Below, in pieces: positions 42,549-51,324 of a stretch of 64,000 nt of DNA. Location: positions 6,098,501 to 6,162,500 of the forward strand of contig CP107851.1 in NCBI GenBank assembly GCA_036013505.1, given 5' to 3'. The first letter of the stretch is position 1. Each line of letters opens with the position of its first letter. The DNA is from Streptomyces sp. NBC_00510. GTDB taxonomy: Bacteria; Actinomycetota; Actinomycetes; Streptomycetales; Streptomycetaceae. The notes beneath the pieces are model-generated. The model saw only the letters and a list, made by a program, of their open reading frames with translations. It was not told where the DNA came from and ran no database searches. A program made the position numbers and the translations under genes.

Positions 42549-43958
42549 ATGCGCAACGCGCTCAGATGGCTGCTGGCGCTGGTGTTGCTCATAGGCACCG
42601 CCGGCGGTGGAGTCGCCACCGCGACCGCTGACGAGCCGGACATCAAGGACCGCATCCTGGCGATACCCGGGATGAGCCTGATCGAGGAGAAGCCGGTCAC
42701 CGGATACCGCTTCTTCGTCCTCAACTACACGCAGCCGGTGGACCACCGGCACCCGTCCAAGGGGACGTTCCAGCAGCGGATCACCGTGCTGCACAAGGGG
42801 ACCGACCGGCCCACCGTCTTCTACACCTCCGGCTACGGTCTCTCCACGACCCCCTCCCGCCGCGAGCCGACGCAGATCGTGGACGGCAACCAGGTCTCCA
42901 TGGAGTACCGCTTCTTCACCCCGTCCCGTCCCGCCCCCGCCGACTGGTCGAAGCTCGACATCTGGCAGGCCGCCAGCGACCAGCACCGCATCCACCGGGC
43001 GCTGAGCCGGATCTACGCCGAGAACTGGCTCGCCACCGGCGCCAGCAAGGGCGGCATGACGGCCACGTACTACCGCCGCTTCTACCCGCACGACATGGCC
43101 GGCACCGTCGCCTACGTCGCCCCCAACGACGTGGTCGACGACGAGGACTCCGCCTACACCCGCTTCTTCCGCACCGTCGGCACCGCCGACTGCCGGGCGC
43201 GGCTGAACGCCGTGCAGCGCGAGGCACTCGTCCGCCGCGGCGTGATCGTCGCCCGCTACCAGCAGTACGCCGCCGACAACGGGCTGACCTTCACCACCGT
43301 CGGCAGCGCGGACAAGGCGTACGAGAACGTGGTGCTGGACCTGGTGTGGGCCTTCTGGCAGTACCACCAGCAGTCGGAATGCGCGGACGTGCCCGCGGCG
43401 ACCGCCACCACGGACGCCCTCTACTCCTTCGTCGACTCCGTCTCCGGCTTCGACTTCTACACCGACCAGGGCCTGGAGTACTACACGCCGTACTACTACC
43501 AGGCGGGCACGCAGCTCGGCGCTCCGACCTTCGCGACCCCGCACCTGAAGGGCCTGCTGCGCTACCCCGGGATCTACCAGCCGCGTTCCTACGTGCCGCG
43601 TTCCATCCCGATGCGCTTCCAGCCCCGCGCGATGCACGACGTCGACACCTGGGTGCGCCACCACGCCGAGCGCATGCTCTTCGTCTACGGCCGGAACGAC
43701 CCGTGGGGAGCCGAACCGTTCCGCCTCTCGCGGGGGGCGCACGACTCGTACGTGATGTGGGCGCCCGGCGCCAACCACGGCGCGGTCATCGGCGCGCTGG
43801 GCGCGGCCGACAAGGCGAAGGCCACCGCTGAGGTGCTGGAGTGGGCCGGGGTCGCCCCCGCGGCCGTACGTGCCGACCCTGAGGCGGCCAAGCCGCTGGC
43901 GGCCTACGACGCCAAGCTCGACCGGAGCACCGAGGCCGCCGGCCGGCTGCCCTTCTGA
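42549..43958 (+). CDS. Secreted tripeptidyl aminopeptidase, peptidase family S37
   Basis: 469 aa. Sec signal peptide: a basic n-region, LLALVLLIGTAGGGVATATA core and probable cleavage near residue 27. Serine hydrolase of the S37 (PS-10) family: TRPTVFYTSGYG-like oxyanion region, nucleophile elbow ATGASKGGM (S166), acid in VYGRNDPWG and His in APGANHGAV. It releases tripeptides from the N-terminus of proteins outside the cell (family knowledge). Strong ribosome binding site and an own promoter. Converges with the lipoprotein gene at 43966, only 7 nt away. Confidence 0.92.
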   Translation: MRNALRWLLALVLLIGTAGGGVATATADEPDIKDRILAIPGMSLIEEKPVTGYRFFVLNYTQPVDHRHPSKGTFQQRITVLHKGTDRPTVFYTSGYGLSTTPSRREPTQIVDGNQVSMEYRFFTPSRPAPADWSKLDIWQAASDQHRIHRALSRIYAENWLATGASKGGMTATYYRRFYPHDMAGTVAYVAPNDVVDDEDSAYTRFFRTVGTADCRARLNAVQREALVRRGVIVARYQQYAADNGLTFTTVGSADKAYENVVLDLVWAFWQYHQQSECADVPAATATTDALYSFVDSVSGFDFYTDQGLEYYTPYYYQAGTQLGAPTFATPHLKGLLRYPGIYQPRSYVPRSIPMRFQPRAMHDVDTWVRHHAERMLFVYGRNDPWGAEPFRLSRGAHDSYVMWAPGANHGAVIGALGAADKAKATAEVLEWAGVAPAAVRADPEAAKPLAAYDAKLDRSTEAAGRLPF

Positions 43959-43965
43959 TCGGGTG

Positions 43966-44586
43966 TCAGAGCCGGCGGGCGCATCCCACGCCCGCCGGCC
44001 CGCCGCCCACCCCGACGTACAGCGCCGTCCCCTGGGGGCAGGACCGGCGGTCGCGGGCCAGCTCCACGACCCGGAACTGCGGGGCGTGCGGCCCCGAACC
44101 GTCGCAGGGCGTCTCCTTCACCTGTCCCCTCCGGGAGCCGTAGACGCAGTCGCCCGCGATCGTCCGGGGCCCGCCGCCCCCGCCGGGATCCCCTGGGTGC
44201 GGGGCCTTCAGGTTGCGCATGCAGGCGTACCCCTGGAGACGGGCGGCGGTGACGGTGAGCAGGAAGTCCGTGGTCGGCGGGCAGCGGTCGCCGGCCCGCG
44301 GGGTGGGCGGGGGAGCGGGCGACGGCGAGGCGGGCAGCAGCCCGTACAGCCGGCCGACGACCCGGGCCCGGGCGCCCGGGCCCGAGCACGCCACCTCCCG
44401 GTAGGAGCCCACCGGGTCGCCGGCCGCGCACTCCCCCTGGTCCAGGAAGACCGCGTCGTGCGTGGCGGGTGAGGCGTCCGGGCCGGCGGCGCTGCTGCCC
44501 GTGCCGCCCGCGCCCGGCGAGCAGGCGGCGAGCAGCACGGCGACCAGCCATGCCGCACCCAGGAGTTGCCCGGACGACACGCGCAT
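43966..44586 (-). CDS. Putative lipoprotein, unknown function
   Basis: 206 aa from the ATG at 44586. Signal peptide GAAWLVAVLLAAC ends in the lipobox LLAAC (Cys about 22), so the protein is predicted to be membrane-anchored outside. The mature part has a Ser/Ala/Gly/Pro-rich linker and eight or more cysteines (ECAAGD, VACSGP, GDRCPP, YACM, GDCVYG, TPCDG, RSCPQ, VGCA), suggesting a disulfide-rich domain. I do not recognise it. It lies downstream of the GH3 gene on the same strand with a 101-nt gap. Confidence 0.75.
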   Translation of the reverse strand: MRVSSGQLLGAAWLVAVLLAACSPGAGGTGSSAAGPDASPATHDAVFLDQGECAAGDPVGSYREVACSGPGARARVVGRLYGLLPASPSPAPPPTPRAGDRCPPTTDFLLTVTAARLQGYACMRNLKAPHPGDPGGGGGPRTIAGDCVYGSRRGQVKETPCDGSGPHAPQFRVVELARDRRSCPQGTALYVGVGGGPAGVGCARRL

Positions 44587-44687
44587 GGCGGCCCCCCCCC
44601 ACCCGTCCCCCCGGGCGAGTTGCCCGTTTTCGGCAGGATAGGTGGCGTGGCCCGTTCCCGGGAGGGGCCGCCCCGCGCGCGGCGGGT

Positions 44688-46481
44688 TCAGTACCGCAGG
44701 CCCCAGCCGACGGGATAGAGCGTCCGCGCCGGGTCGTCCGCCGCCGGAACGGCCACCGGCAGCTTCCCGCGTGGCCGTACCTTGCCCGCCAGCACCCGTG
44801 CGGCCGCCCGCATCGACACGTCCGTCCAGCCGTAGGTGGCCAGCGCGGCGGCCACCCCGTCCAGCCGGGCGACGTCGTAGGGGTTGCGGATCGCGATCTG
44901 CACCACCGGCACGCCCGTCGCGACGAGCGCGGCCACCAGCGCGATCTGACCCGTCGACGCACCGGTGACGTTGTACGTGGCCACCACCACGGCGTCCTTG
45001 TCCCGCGCGGCGGCCACCGCCTGGTCGATCACGGCCTGGCCCGGCGCGGTCCCGGTCGACAGGACCTGCGCGGTGTGCCCGAGGCCGGCCAGGGCCGCGC
45101 CGAGCACCGCGGTGGGCGGCCCGCCGGTGCCCGAGGGCGCGGCAGGGTCGGCGCCGACGACCAGCAGCCGGCGGTGCGCGGGCAGCGGCAGCGCCCCCTG
45201 GTTCGCCAGCAGGGTGACGGTGCGTCCGGTGATCCGGTCGGCCTCCGCCAGGTGGCCGCGGGTGCCGACCACCCGGTCCACGCCGCGGTGGGTGACGTAC
45301 GGGTCGTCGAGCAGCCCGCGCCGCGCCTTGAGCATGAGGACCCGGGTGAGGGACTCGTCGAGACGTTCCTCGGTGAGCTCGCCGGACTTCACGGCGGCCA
45401 GGACGCCCTGCCAGGCGGTCTCCAGGACCGGCGGGTTGAGCAGCTGGTCGGCGCCGGCCTTCAGGGCGAGCACCGGGACCCGGTCGTCGCCGTACTTCTG
45501 GCGCACGCCCTCCATGCCGAGGGAGTCGGTGACGACCACGCCGTCGTAACCGAGTTCCTCGCGCAGGATGCCGGTGAGGATCGGCCGGGACAGGGTGGCG
45601 GGGTCACCGGAGTCGTCGAGGGCGGGCACCAGGATGTGCGCGGTCATGATCGAGTCGATGCCGGCGGCGATCGCCGCGCGGAAGGGCGGGGCGTCCAGAC
45701 GCCGCCACTCCTCGAGCGAATGCGTGATGATCGGCAGTTCGAAGTGGCTGTCGGTGCCGGTGTCACCGTGACCGGGGAAGTGCTTGGCGGTGGCGACGAT
45801 CCCGGCCCGCTGGTACCCCTCCACCTGGGCGGCGACGAGCGCGGCGACGGCCTTCGGGTCGGCGCCGAAGGAGCGCACTCCGATGACGGGGTTGGCGGGG
45901 TTGACGTTGACGTCGGCGACCGGCGCGTAGTCCTGGGTGATGCCCATCGCCGCCAGTTCGGCCCCGGCGACGGCCGCGGCCGCCCGGGCGTCCGCGGTGC
46001 TGCCGCCCGCACCGAGCGCCATCCCGCCGGGGAAGAGCGTGGCGGGGGAGCCGACCCGGGCGACGGCGCCGTGCTCCTGGTCGGTGGAGATCAGCAGGGG
46101 GATCCTGGAGGCCCGCTGTATGCCGTTGGACAGGTCGGCGATCTGGTGCGGATCGCGGGTGTTGTGGGCCCACGCGAAGTAGATGATGCCGCCGACGTGG
46201 TACTTGGCGATCAGCTCGGCCGCGTTGGAGACCCCGATCTCGGCCTGGTTCGCGGCGACGTCGGCCGGATCGGGGGCGGTGGCCGAATGGCCGTATACGC
46301 GCATGACGAAGAGCTGGCCGATCTTCTCCTCGATGCTCATGCGGTCGATGAGCGCACGGACGCGTCTGCGGTCCGTCGCGGCCGCGTTCGCGGTGCCCGG
46401 GACGCCGAGGGCGAGGGCGGTGGAGGCGGCCGCGGCGGCACCGAGCACCGTGCGGCGGGACGGATGGGGACTGGAGTGCAT
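44688..46481 (-). CDS. Beta-N-acetylhexosaminidase, glycoside hydrolase family 3, Tat-exported
   Basis: 597 aa from the ATG at 46481 (GGAAGGAGT upstream). Twin-arginine signal PSRRTVLGAAAAASTALALG with cleavage near ANA. The NagZ-like signature is KHFPGHGDTGTDSHFELP, which includes the His/Asp dyad used as acid/base by N-acetylglucosaminidases; the nucleophile Asp is in GVVVTDSLGM. A C-terminal GH3 second domain is present, unlike NagZ proper. It probably removes N-acetylglucosamine from chitin or wall fragments outside the cell. The frame upstream of 46481 is non-coding leader. Confidence 0.92.
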   Translation of the reverse strand: MHSSPHPSRRTVLGAAAAASTALALGVPGTANAAATDRRRVRALIDRMSIEEKIGQLFVMRVYGHSATAPDPADVAANQAEIGVSNAAELIAKYHVGGIIYFAWAHNTRDPHQIADLSNGIQRASRIPLLISTDQEHGAVARVGSPATLFPGGMALGAGGSTADARAAAAVAGAELAAMGITQDYAPVADVNVNPANPVIGVRSFGADPKAVAALVAAQVEGYQRAGIVATAKHFPGHGDTGTDSHFELPIITHSLEEWRRLDAPPFRAAIAAGIDSIMTAHILVPALDDSGDPATLSRPILTGILREELGYDGVVVTDSLGMEGVRQKYGDDRVPVLALKAGADQLLNPPVLETAWQGVLAAVKSGELTEERLDESLTRVLMLKARRGLLDDPYVTHRGVDRVVGTRGHLAEADRITGRTVTLLANQGALPLPAHRRLLVVGADPAAPSGTGGPPTAVLGAALAGLGHTAQVLSTGTAPGQAVIDQAVAAARDKDAVVVATYNVTGASTGQIALVAALVATGVPVVQIAIRNPYDVARLDGVAAALATYGWTDVSMRAAARVLAGKVRPRGKLPVAVPAADDPARTLYPVGWGLRY

Positions 46482-46560
46482 GACGGACTCCTTCCGGCAG
46501 GAGGTGGGGGGCGTGCTGAAAGAAACCTTCAAGCAGACACGCTTAGCCGGAAAGTTATTG

Positions 46561-47553
46561 TCAGTCAATGAGTTGGGCACGCGCCGGGACGAGCCGGGAC
46601 GGCACCGCGAGCACCGCCGCGTAGCGCTGGGTCTGGATGCAGCGGATGGTCTCGTCCCCGGTGGGGGACGCCGACAGTTCCCGCCGGCCGATGGTCAGGA
46701 CGGCTCCGGTGGGCCGACAGCCCGTCAGCACGAAGCCGAAGCGCCGCTCGTCACCGCGCCGCGGATGCCGTGCCAGTTGCTCGCGCAGCGCGGCGGCCCC
46801 CTTGCGGGGCAGACCGGCGAGGAAGGCCTCGAGCTGCCGGGACGAGGTGACCTCGGAGCTGCGGCGGCCGCCGGGTTCCCGGGTGTCCTCGAGACCCCCG
46901 AACGCCAGCGTGTTCCCCGGGGCGGGCGGATCGGCCCGCGGGTCCGTCTCCTGCGCGAAGCGCGGCCGCTTCGGCATCCGGTCGCGCGGCACCTCGAACA
47001 CGACGACCACCTGGTTGGCGACCAGGCACTGGCCCATCGGGGTCTGTGCGAGGCCGAGCACCAGCTGGTCGCCGCTGCGGAAGAGGATCGCGTCCTTCGT
47101 GCTGTTGCAGCCGGTGGTGCGGCTCCAGGCGACCAGGACCGAGCGCGAGAAGTCGGTCCGTGCGGCGCGCTGGGCGATGGCGTCGGCGATCTGCGGCGCC
47201 GACTTCATGAAGTAGCCGGGGAAACGGCCGAGGTCGCGCTCGTCGTCGAGGACCGTGTGCACCGCGGGCACCCCGCGCGTGGTCTCGGTGAAGTACACGC
47301 GCCGGGTGGAGACCGCCCCGTTCACCGGCGGGGACGCCGCGGTGGACGGTGCCGGGTCCGCGGGGGCGGAGGTCGCCGTGCCCGGGCCGGCGGGCGCGGT
47401 GGTGATCGCGGAGGGGGCGGGGCCGCCACCGGCGTTGTCGGAGGGGGGTGCACCGGTGGCGGGCTGCTGCCGGCCGCATGCGACGGAGAGGGTCGTCAGT
47501 GACGCGGCCAGCAGCGTGACCGACACCGCTTTGCGGAGATTTCCCAGCAGCAT
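46561..47553 (-). CDS. Putative lipoprotein, unknown function
   Basis: 330 aa from the ATG at 47553, chosen because it begins a signal peptide (LRKAVSVTLLAASLTTLSVAC) ending in the lipobox LSVAC. A long Pro/Ala/Thr/Ser/Gly linker (about residues 25-75) leads to a globular domain with segments such as VYFTETTRGVPAVHTVLDDE, FSRSVLVAWSRTTGC, GFVLTGCRPTGAVLTIGRRE. No family recognised. No clear ribosome binding site. It ends 79 nt before the GH3 gene start on the same strand; that gap holds an imperfect inverted repeat TGAAAGAAACCTTCA (46517-46531). Confidence 0.72.
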   Translation of the reverse strand: MLLGNLRKAVSVTLLAASLTTLSVACGRQQPATGAPPSDNAGGGPAPSAITTAPAGPGTATSAPADPAPSTAASPPVNGAVSTRRVYFTETTRGVPAVHTVLDDERDLGRFPGYFMKSAPQIADAIAQRAARTDFSRSVLVAWSRTTGCNSTKDAILFRSGDQLVLGLAQTPMGQCLVANQVVVVFEVPRDRMPKRPRFAQETDPRADPPAPGNTLAFGGLEDTREPGGRRSSEVTSSRQLEAFLAGLPRKGAAALREQLARHPRRGDERRFGFVLTGCRPTGAVLTIGRRELSASPTGDETIRCIQTQRYAAVLAVPSRLVPARAQLID

Positions 47554-47614
47554 GCCGGTTGGACGGGATCGGTACGGAAGCGGTTCCCTGCGGGTGGGTG
47601 ACATCCGCCCATGG

Positions 47615-48520
47615 TCAGGCAACGACCCGGGGGTAGTGGACGCGCAACGCCCGAACCGTCTCCGTGATGGCCGGACGTCGTGACGCCCCCGTCCGCCACA
47701 AGGCGTACAGCCGCCGCACGGGCGCCGGCTCCAGCGGCACCACGACCACGCCGTCCGGCACCGGCCCGCGCCCCAGCCGCGGCACCAGCGCGATCCCCAG
47801 CCCGGCCGCCACCAGCGCCAGTTGCGTCTGGTACTCGGCGACCTGGAACGCCAGGTCCGGCTCGGTGCCCGCCTCCCGCAGGGTCCGCACCAGCCAGTCG
47901 TGGCACACGTGTCCGGGCGGCTGGCAGATCCACCGCTGGTCGACGACGTCCTCGCGGACCAGCGCCGCGCGGGCCGCCAGCGGATGCCCGGCGGGGACGA
48001 GCACGTCGCAGCGGTCCTCGCCGATCACCACCCGCTCCAGGCCCTCGGGCGCGGGCAGCGGGGCGATGTCCCAGTCGTGCACCACGGCCAGGTCGACGAC
48101 GCCGCGGGAGACCAGGTCGACCGACAGGTGCGCGCCCTCCTCCACCAGCCGCAGCTCCAGCGACGGGTGGGCGGCCGTCAGCCCGGCCAGCACCTCCGGG
48201 AGCAGACCGCGCGCGGCGGTCGGGAAGGCGGCCATGGTCAGCCGCCCGGTGGGGCGGCCGCGCCGTTCCTCCAGCGCCACCTCGGCCCGCTCCACGATCG
48301 CCATCAGCTCCTGTGCGGTCTCCGCCAGCAACTGGGCGGCCTCGGTGAGCGCCACGCCGCGGCCCTGCCGCTCCAGGAGCGTCGTACGGGTCTCCCGCTC
48401 CAGCTTCGCGATCTGCTGGGACACCGCGGACGCGGTGTAGCCGAGGGCCGTGGCCGCCGCCCCCACCGATCCGTGCACATGTACGGCGTGCAGCGCCCGC
48501 AGCCGGGCCAGGTCCAGCAT
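47615..48520 (-). CDS. LysR-family transcriptional regulator
   Basis: 301 aa with GAGGTGAG upstream. N-terminal winged HTH: LARLRALHAVHVHGSVGAAA, TALGYTASAVSQQIAKLERE, TLLERQGRGVALTEAAQLLA (residues 4-68). The rest is the type 2 periplasmic-binding effector domain. Divergent from the DMT exporter at 48632, the classical arrangement for a LysR regulator and its target. A perfect inverted repeat lies in the 111-nt gap. Confidence 0.93.
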   Translation of the reverse strand: MLDLARLRALHAVHVHGSVGAAATALGYTASAVSQQIAKLERETRTTLLERQGRGVALTEAAQLLAETAQELMAIVERAEVALEERRGRPTGRLTMAAFPTAARGLLPEVLAGLTAAHPSLELRLVEEGAHLSVDLVSRGVVDLAVVHDWDIAPLPAPEGLERVVIGEDRCDVLVPAGHPLAARAALVREDVVDQRWICQPPGHVCHDWLVRTLREAGTEPDLAFQVAEYQTQLALVAAGLGIALVPRLGRGPVPDGVVVVPLEPAPVRRLYALWRTGASRRPAITETVRALRVHYPRVVA

Positions 48521-48558
48521 CCGCTCACCTCGTCATCCCGTGCGCCGGAGGCGCACCG

Positions 48559-48573
48559 TTCAGCAACGCTGAA
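48559..48573. promoter_or_regulatory. Probable LysR operator
   Basis: TTCAGC-AAC-GCTGAA, a perfect inverted repeat with 6-bp arms, in the divergent lysR/exporter gap (39 nt from the lysR start, 58 nt from the exporter start). Confidence 0.6.
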
Positions 48574-48631
48574 GCCGACAGTGCAGTAATACTCGCTAGT
48601 GCTTAAGAGTACGGTGCCCGATGCTGGAGCG

Positions 48632-49633
48632 ATGCGACCGGTACACCTCGCCCTCGCGGTCCTCGTCGCCGCGGTCTGGGGCGTCAACTTCGTGGTCATC
48701 GAGGTCGGGCTGGGCCACTTCCCGCCGCTACTCTTCTGCGCCCTGCGCTTCCTGGTCGCGGCCGTGCCCGCGGTCTTCTTCGTCCGCCGGCCCGGCGTCG
48801 CGCTGCGCTGGGTCGTGGCCGTCGGACTCGTCCTCGGCGTCGCCAAGTTCGGCCTGCTCTTCATCGGCATGGACCAGGGCATGCCCGCCGGGCTGTCCTC
48901 GTTGGTGCTGCAGGTCCAGGCGGTCTTCACCGCCCTCCTCGCGGTCGCCCTGCTGGGCGAGCGGCCCGGCCGGGCGCGGATCGCGGGCATGGGCGTCGCG
49001 TTCGCGGGGATCGGCGTCGCCGCGTACGACGAGGGCACCTCGGGGCCGCTCGGCGCGTTCGTGCTGGTCGTCGCGGCCGCCGCCCTCTGGGGGCTGTCCA
49101 ACGTCCTCACCCGGCGCGCCGCCCCGCCGGACGCGCTGAGCTGGATGGTCTGGGTCAGCCTCGTCCCGCCGCTGCCGCTGCTCGCCCTCTCCATGGTCTT
49201 CGAGGGCCCCGCCGCGGACGCCGCCGCGCTGCGCGGCCTCGACTGGAGCGGCGCCGGCGCGATCGTCTACGTCGCCTGGGTCACCACCGTCCTCGGCTTC
49301 GGCGCCTGGGGTTTCCTGCTGCGGACGTACGACGCCTCCGCGGTGGCCCCGTTCTCCCTGCTCGTCCCGGTCTTCGGCATGACCTCGGCGGCCGTGCTGC
49401 TGGACGAGGGCGTCGGCCCGCTGCGCTGGGCGGCCGCCGTGCTGCTGGTGGGCGGCGTCGCCGTGACCTCGCTGGGCTCGCTCCGGGCGGGCGCCGGGCT
49501 CAGGCCGACTCGCCGAGCAGCCGCAGCAGGTGCGAACGCCCCCGCGACAGCAGCTCCGGCAGCGCCCGGACCTGCGGGTACCAGAGCTTCTCGTACTCCC
49601 AGCACAGCCAGCCGTCCCAGCCCGCGCGACTGA
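48632..49633 (+). CDS. EamA/DMT-family membrane exporter
   Basis: 333 aa from the ATG at 48632. Ten membrane segments in two EamA repeats: LALAVLVAAVWGVNFVVIEV, LLFCALRFLVAAVPAVFFV, VVAVGLVLGVAKFGLLFIG, LSSLVLQVQAVFTALLAVAL, RIAGMGVAFAGIGVAAYD and a second set from FVLVVAAAALWGLSNVLTRR. Probably an amino acid or metabolite exporter controlled by the divergent LysR. The last 44 codons (Ala/Pro/Arg-rich) overlap the convergent isomerase gene by 134 bp. Confidence 0.9.
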   Translation: MRPVHLALAVLVAAVWGVNFVVIEVGLGHFPPLLFCALRFLVAAVPAVFFVRRPGVALRWVVAVGLVLGVAKFGLLFIGMDQGMPAGLSSLVLQVQAVFTALLAVALLGERPGRARIAGMGVAFAGIGVAAYDEGTSGPLGAFVLVVAAAALWGLSNVLTRRAAPPDALSWMVWVSLVPPLPLLALSMVFEGPAADAAALRGLDWSGAGAIVYVAWVTTVLGFGAWGFLLRTYDASAVAPFSLLVPVFGMTSAAVLLDEGVGPLRWAAAVLLVGGVAVTSLGSLRAGAGLRPTRRAAAAGANAPATAAPAAPGPAGTRASRTPSTASRPSPRD

Positions 49634-50297
49634 GCACCTCCACCGTGCCGGCCAGCGGCAGCGCCCCGTGGCCGAGCGGCAGCGGGGTGGTGTCCTCCGC
49701 CGAGGACACGTCCTTGACCTGCACGTAGCCCAGGTAGGGGGCGAGCACCGGATAGGTGTGCTCGGGCTGTTCGCCGCCCAGCCAGGGGTGCATCACGTCC
49801 CACAGCGCGCCCGCGTGGTGATGGCCCACCAGACCCAGGATCCGCGCGACGTCCGCGCCGGTCCGGTGCGAGTCGTGGGTCTCCACCAGCACCCGCACGC
49901 CCGCGTCCGCCGCCTCCGGGGCCACCGCCGCCAGCCGGCGGGCCGCCCGGGTGTCGGCGGCGTCCCCGTCGTCGTCACCGGCGCCGGGGAACACCCGTAC
50001 GTAGGGAGCGCCGAGGTCGGCGGCGAGGCGTACGTGGTCGCGCAGGCCGCGCAGCGCCGGAGCGTCCTCACCCGGCGCTGCCACCTGCACGTAGGAGGCG
50101 ACCGCCAGGACCGCGACACCGGAGCCCCGGAACTCCCCGGCCACATCGGCGCGCTGCCGCTCCGTCAGTCCGCTGTGCACCGGCTCCTCGTGGCCCGCCC
50201 GCAGCTCCACGCCGTGGTAACCGTGCTCCGCGGCGAGCCGGACCACGTCCGGCACGGGGAGCCCCGGCACGCCGAGGGTCGAGAACGCGAGCTTCAC
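49500..50297 (-). CDS. Sugar phosphate isomerase/epimerase-like TIM barrel protein
   Basis: 265 aa from the GTG at 50297. AP-endonuclease-2-like xylose-isomerase-fold protein: LAFSTLGVPGLPVPDVVRLA, HGYHGVELRAGHEEPVHSGL, PYVRVFPGAGDDDG, VRVLVETHDSHRTGADVARI (metal-ligand Glu), ALWDVMHPWLGGEQP, YVQVKDVSS and WLCWEYEKLWYP. Substrate unknown. A TAACGT hexamer (50310-50305) lies 7 nt before the start, on the stop codon of the upstream MarR-GNAT gene, so a leaderless promoter is possible there in addition to read-through. Confidence 0.88.
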   Translation of the reverse strand: MKLAFSTLGVPGLPVPDVVRLAAEHGYHGVELRAGHEEPVHSGLTERQRADVAGEFRGSGVAVLAVASYVQVAAPGEDAPALRGLRDHVRLAADLGAPYVRVFPGAGDDDGDAADTRAARRLAAVAPEAADAGVRVLVETHDSHRTGADVARILGLVGHHHAGALWDVMHPWLGGEQPEHTYPVLAPYLGYVQVKDVSSAEDTTPLPLGHGALPLAGTVEVLSRAGWDGWLCWEYEKLWYPQVRALPELLSRGRSHLLRLLGESA

Positions 50298-50307
50298 TTT
50301 TCGGACG

Positions 50308-51219
50308 TTACAGCACCAGCCGCCAGTCCTGCCCGACGAGATCGCGGCCGAAACTGCGGTGCGGCTTCTCCCCGACGAGCTCGAAACCGACCGCCTCGTA
50401 GATCCGCCGGGCGGAGACCAGCACGTCGTTCGTCCACAGCACCAGCTCGTGGTGACCGGTCGCGCGGGCGTGCCCGACGCAGGCGTCGACCAGCCGCCGG
50501 CCGATGCCGTGGCCCCGGGCGGCCGGGTCCACCAGCAGCAGGCGCAGCCGTGCCGTGCCGGGCTCGTCGGTGCGTACGCAGAAGACGCAGCCGGCGCGTT
50601 CGCCGTCCAGTTCGGCGATCCACGCCCGCTCGTGGCCGTCCGCGACGATCCGGGCGACGAGGGTCTCGTACTCGGTGTTCCAGCCGTACTCCTCGGCGTA
50701 GACCTCGGCATTGCGCTGGACCACCCAGCCGAGGTCGCCGGGCCGCGGCTCGCGCAGCCGGACCCGTGGCCCGGGAGGCGCCCCCGGCGCGGCGGTACCG
50801 CCGAGGACGTCGCGGACGGTGCGCATGGCCTCCGTCAGACGTTCGCGGTCGCGCGGGGCGAGCCCGCCGACTATGGTCGCGACGGCCTCCCGTGACCGGT
50901 CCTCCAGGAGCCGGGCGGCCTCCCGGCCGTCGGGGGTCAGTTCCACGCGCTGCCGCCGGGCGTCCCGTGGTGACGGCGCGCGGGTCAGCAGTCCCCGCTC
51001 CCCGAAGGCCGCCAGCATCCGGCTGAGCTGCCCGGCGTCCACGGACAGGGCCGTGCGCAGGTCGGCGGCGTCCAGCCCGCCGCCGGCGGCGTGGGCGAGC
51101 TCGTACAGGACGCGGGCCTCGGTGAGGGTGTACGGGGTGTGCAGATGGCGGCTGTAGTCGAGCGCGCCGATGAGGTTGGTGTAGAAGCGGTTGAACGCCC
51201 GGATCTCCTGGACGGCCAC
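50308..51219 (-). CDS. MarR regulator fused to a GNAT acetyltransferase
   Basis: 303 aa. N-terminal MarR winged helix (YTLTEARVLYELAHAAGGGL, TALSVDAGQLSRMLAAFGER, RDARRQRVELTPDGREAARL; to about residue 145) and C-terminal GNAT domain (RLREPRPGDLGWVVQRNAEV, ERAWIAELDGERAGCVFCVR, RLRLLLVDPAARGHGIGRRL with the acetyl-CoA loop RGHGIG, RRIYEAVGFELVGEKPH). Such fusions occur in many bacteria; the regulated genes and acetylated substrate are unknown. A perfect inverted repeat upstream (51243-51259) is probably its own operator. Confidence 0.92.
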   Translation of the reverse strand: MAVQEIRAFNRFYTNLIGALDYSRHLHTPYTLTEARVLYELAHAAGGGLDAADLRTALSVDAGQLSRMLAAFGERGLLTRAPSPRDARRQRVELTPDGREAARLLEDRSREAVATIVGGLAPRDRERLTEAMRTVRDVLGGTAAPGAPPGPRVRLREPRPGDLGWVVQRNAEVYAEEYGWNTEYETLVARIVADGHERAWIAELDGERAGCVFCVRTDEPGTARLRLLLVDPAARGHGIGRRLVDACVGHARATGHHELVLWTNDVLVSARRIYEAVGFELVGEKPHRSFGRDLVGQDWRLVL

Positions 51220-51242
51220 GGCGGGTTCCCCTCGCGGAAATT

Positions 51243-51259
51243 CTTTGACTGCGTCAAAG
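51243..51259. promoter_or_regulatory. Probable MarR-type operator
   Basis: CTTTGAC-TGC-GTCAAAG, perfect 7-bp arms, 24 nt upstream of the MarR-GNAT start; the size and symmetry fit MarR boxes and suggest autoregulation. Confidence 0.75.
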
Positions 51260-51324
51260 GTATCCCTGTGGGGCCGTTCTGGACAGGCGCCGGCGCGCCG
51301 GGTGTCCCGGCGGCCCGCGTGCCT

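Noticed and set aside
46482..46560. DasR-type site expected before an N-acetylglucosaminidase gene
   Set aside because: No ACTGGTCTAGACCAGT-like sequence is present; only the imperfect TGAAAGAAACCTTCA repeat is seen.
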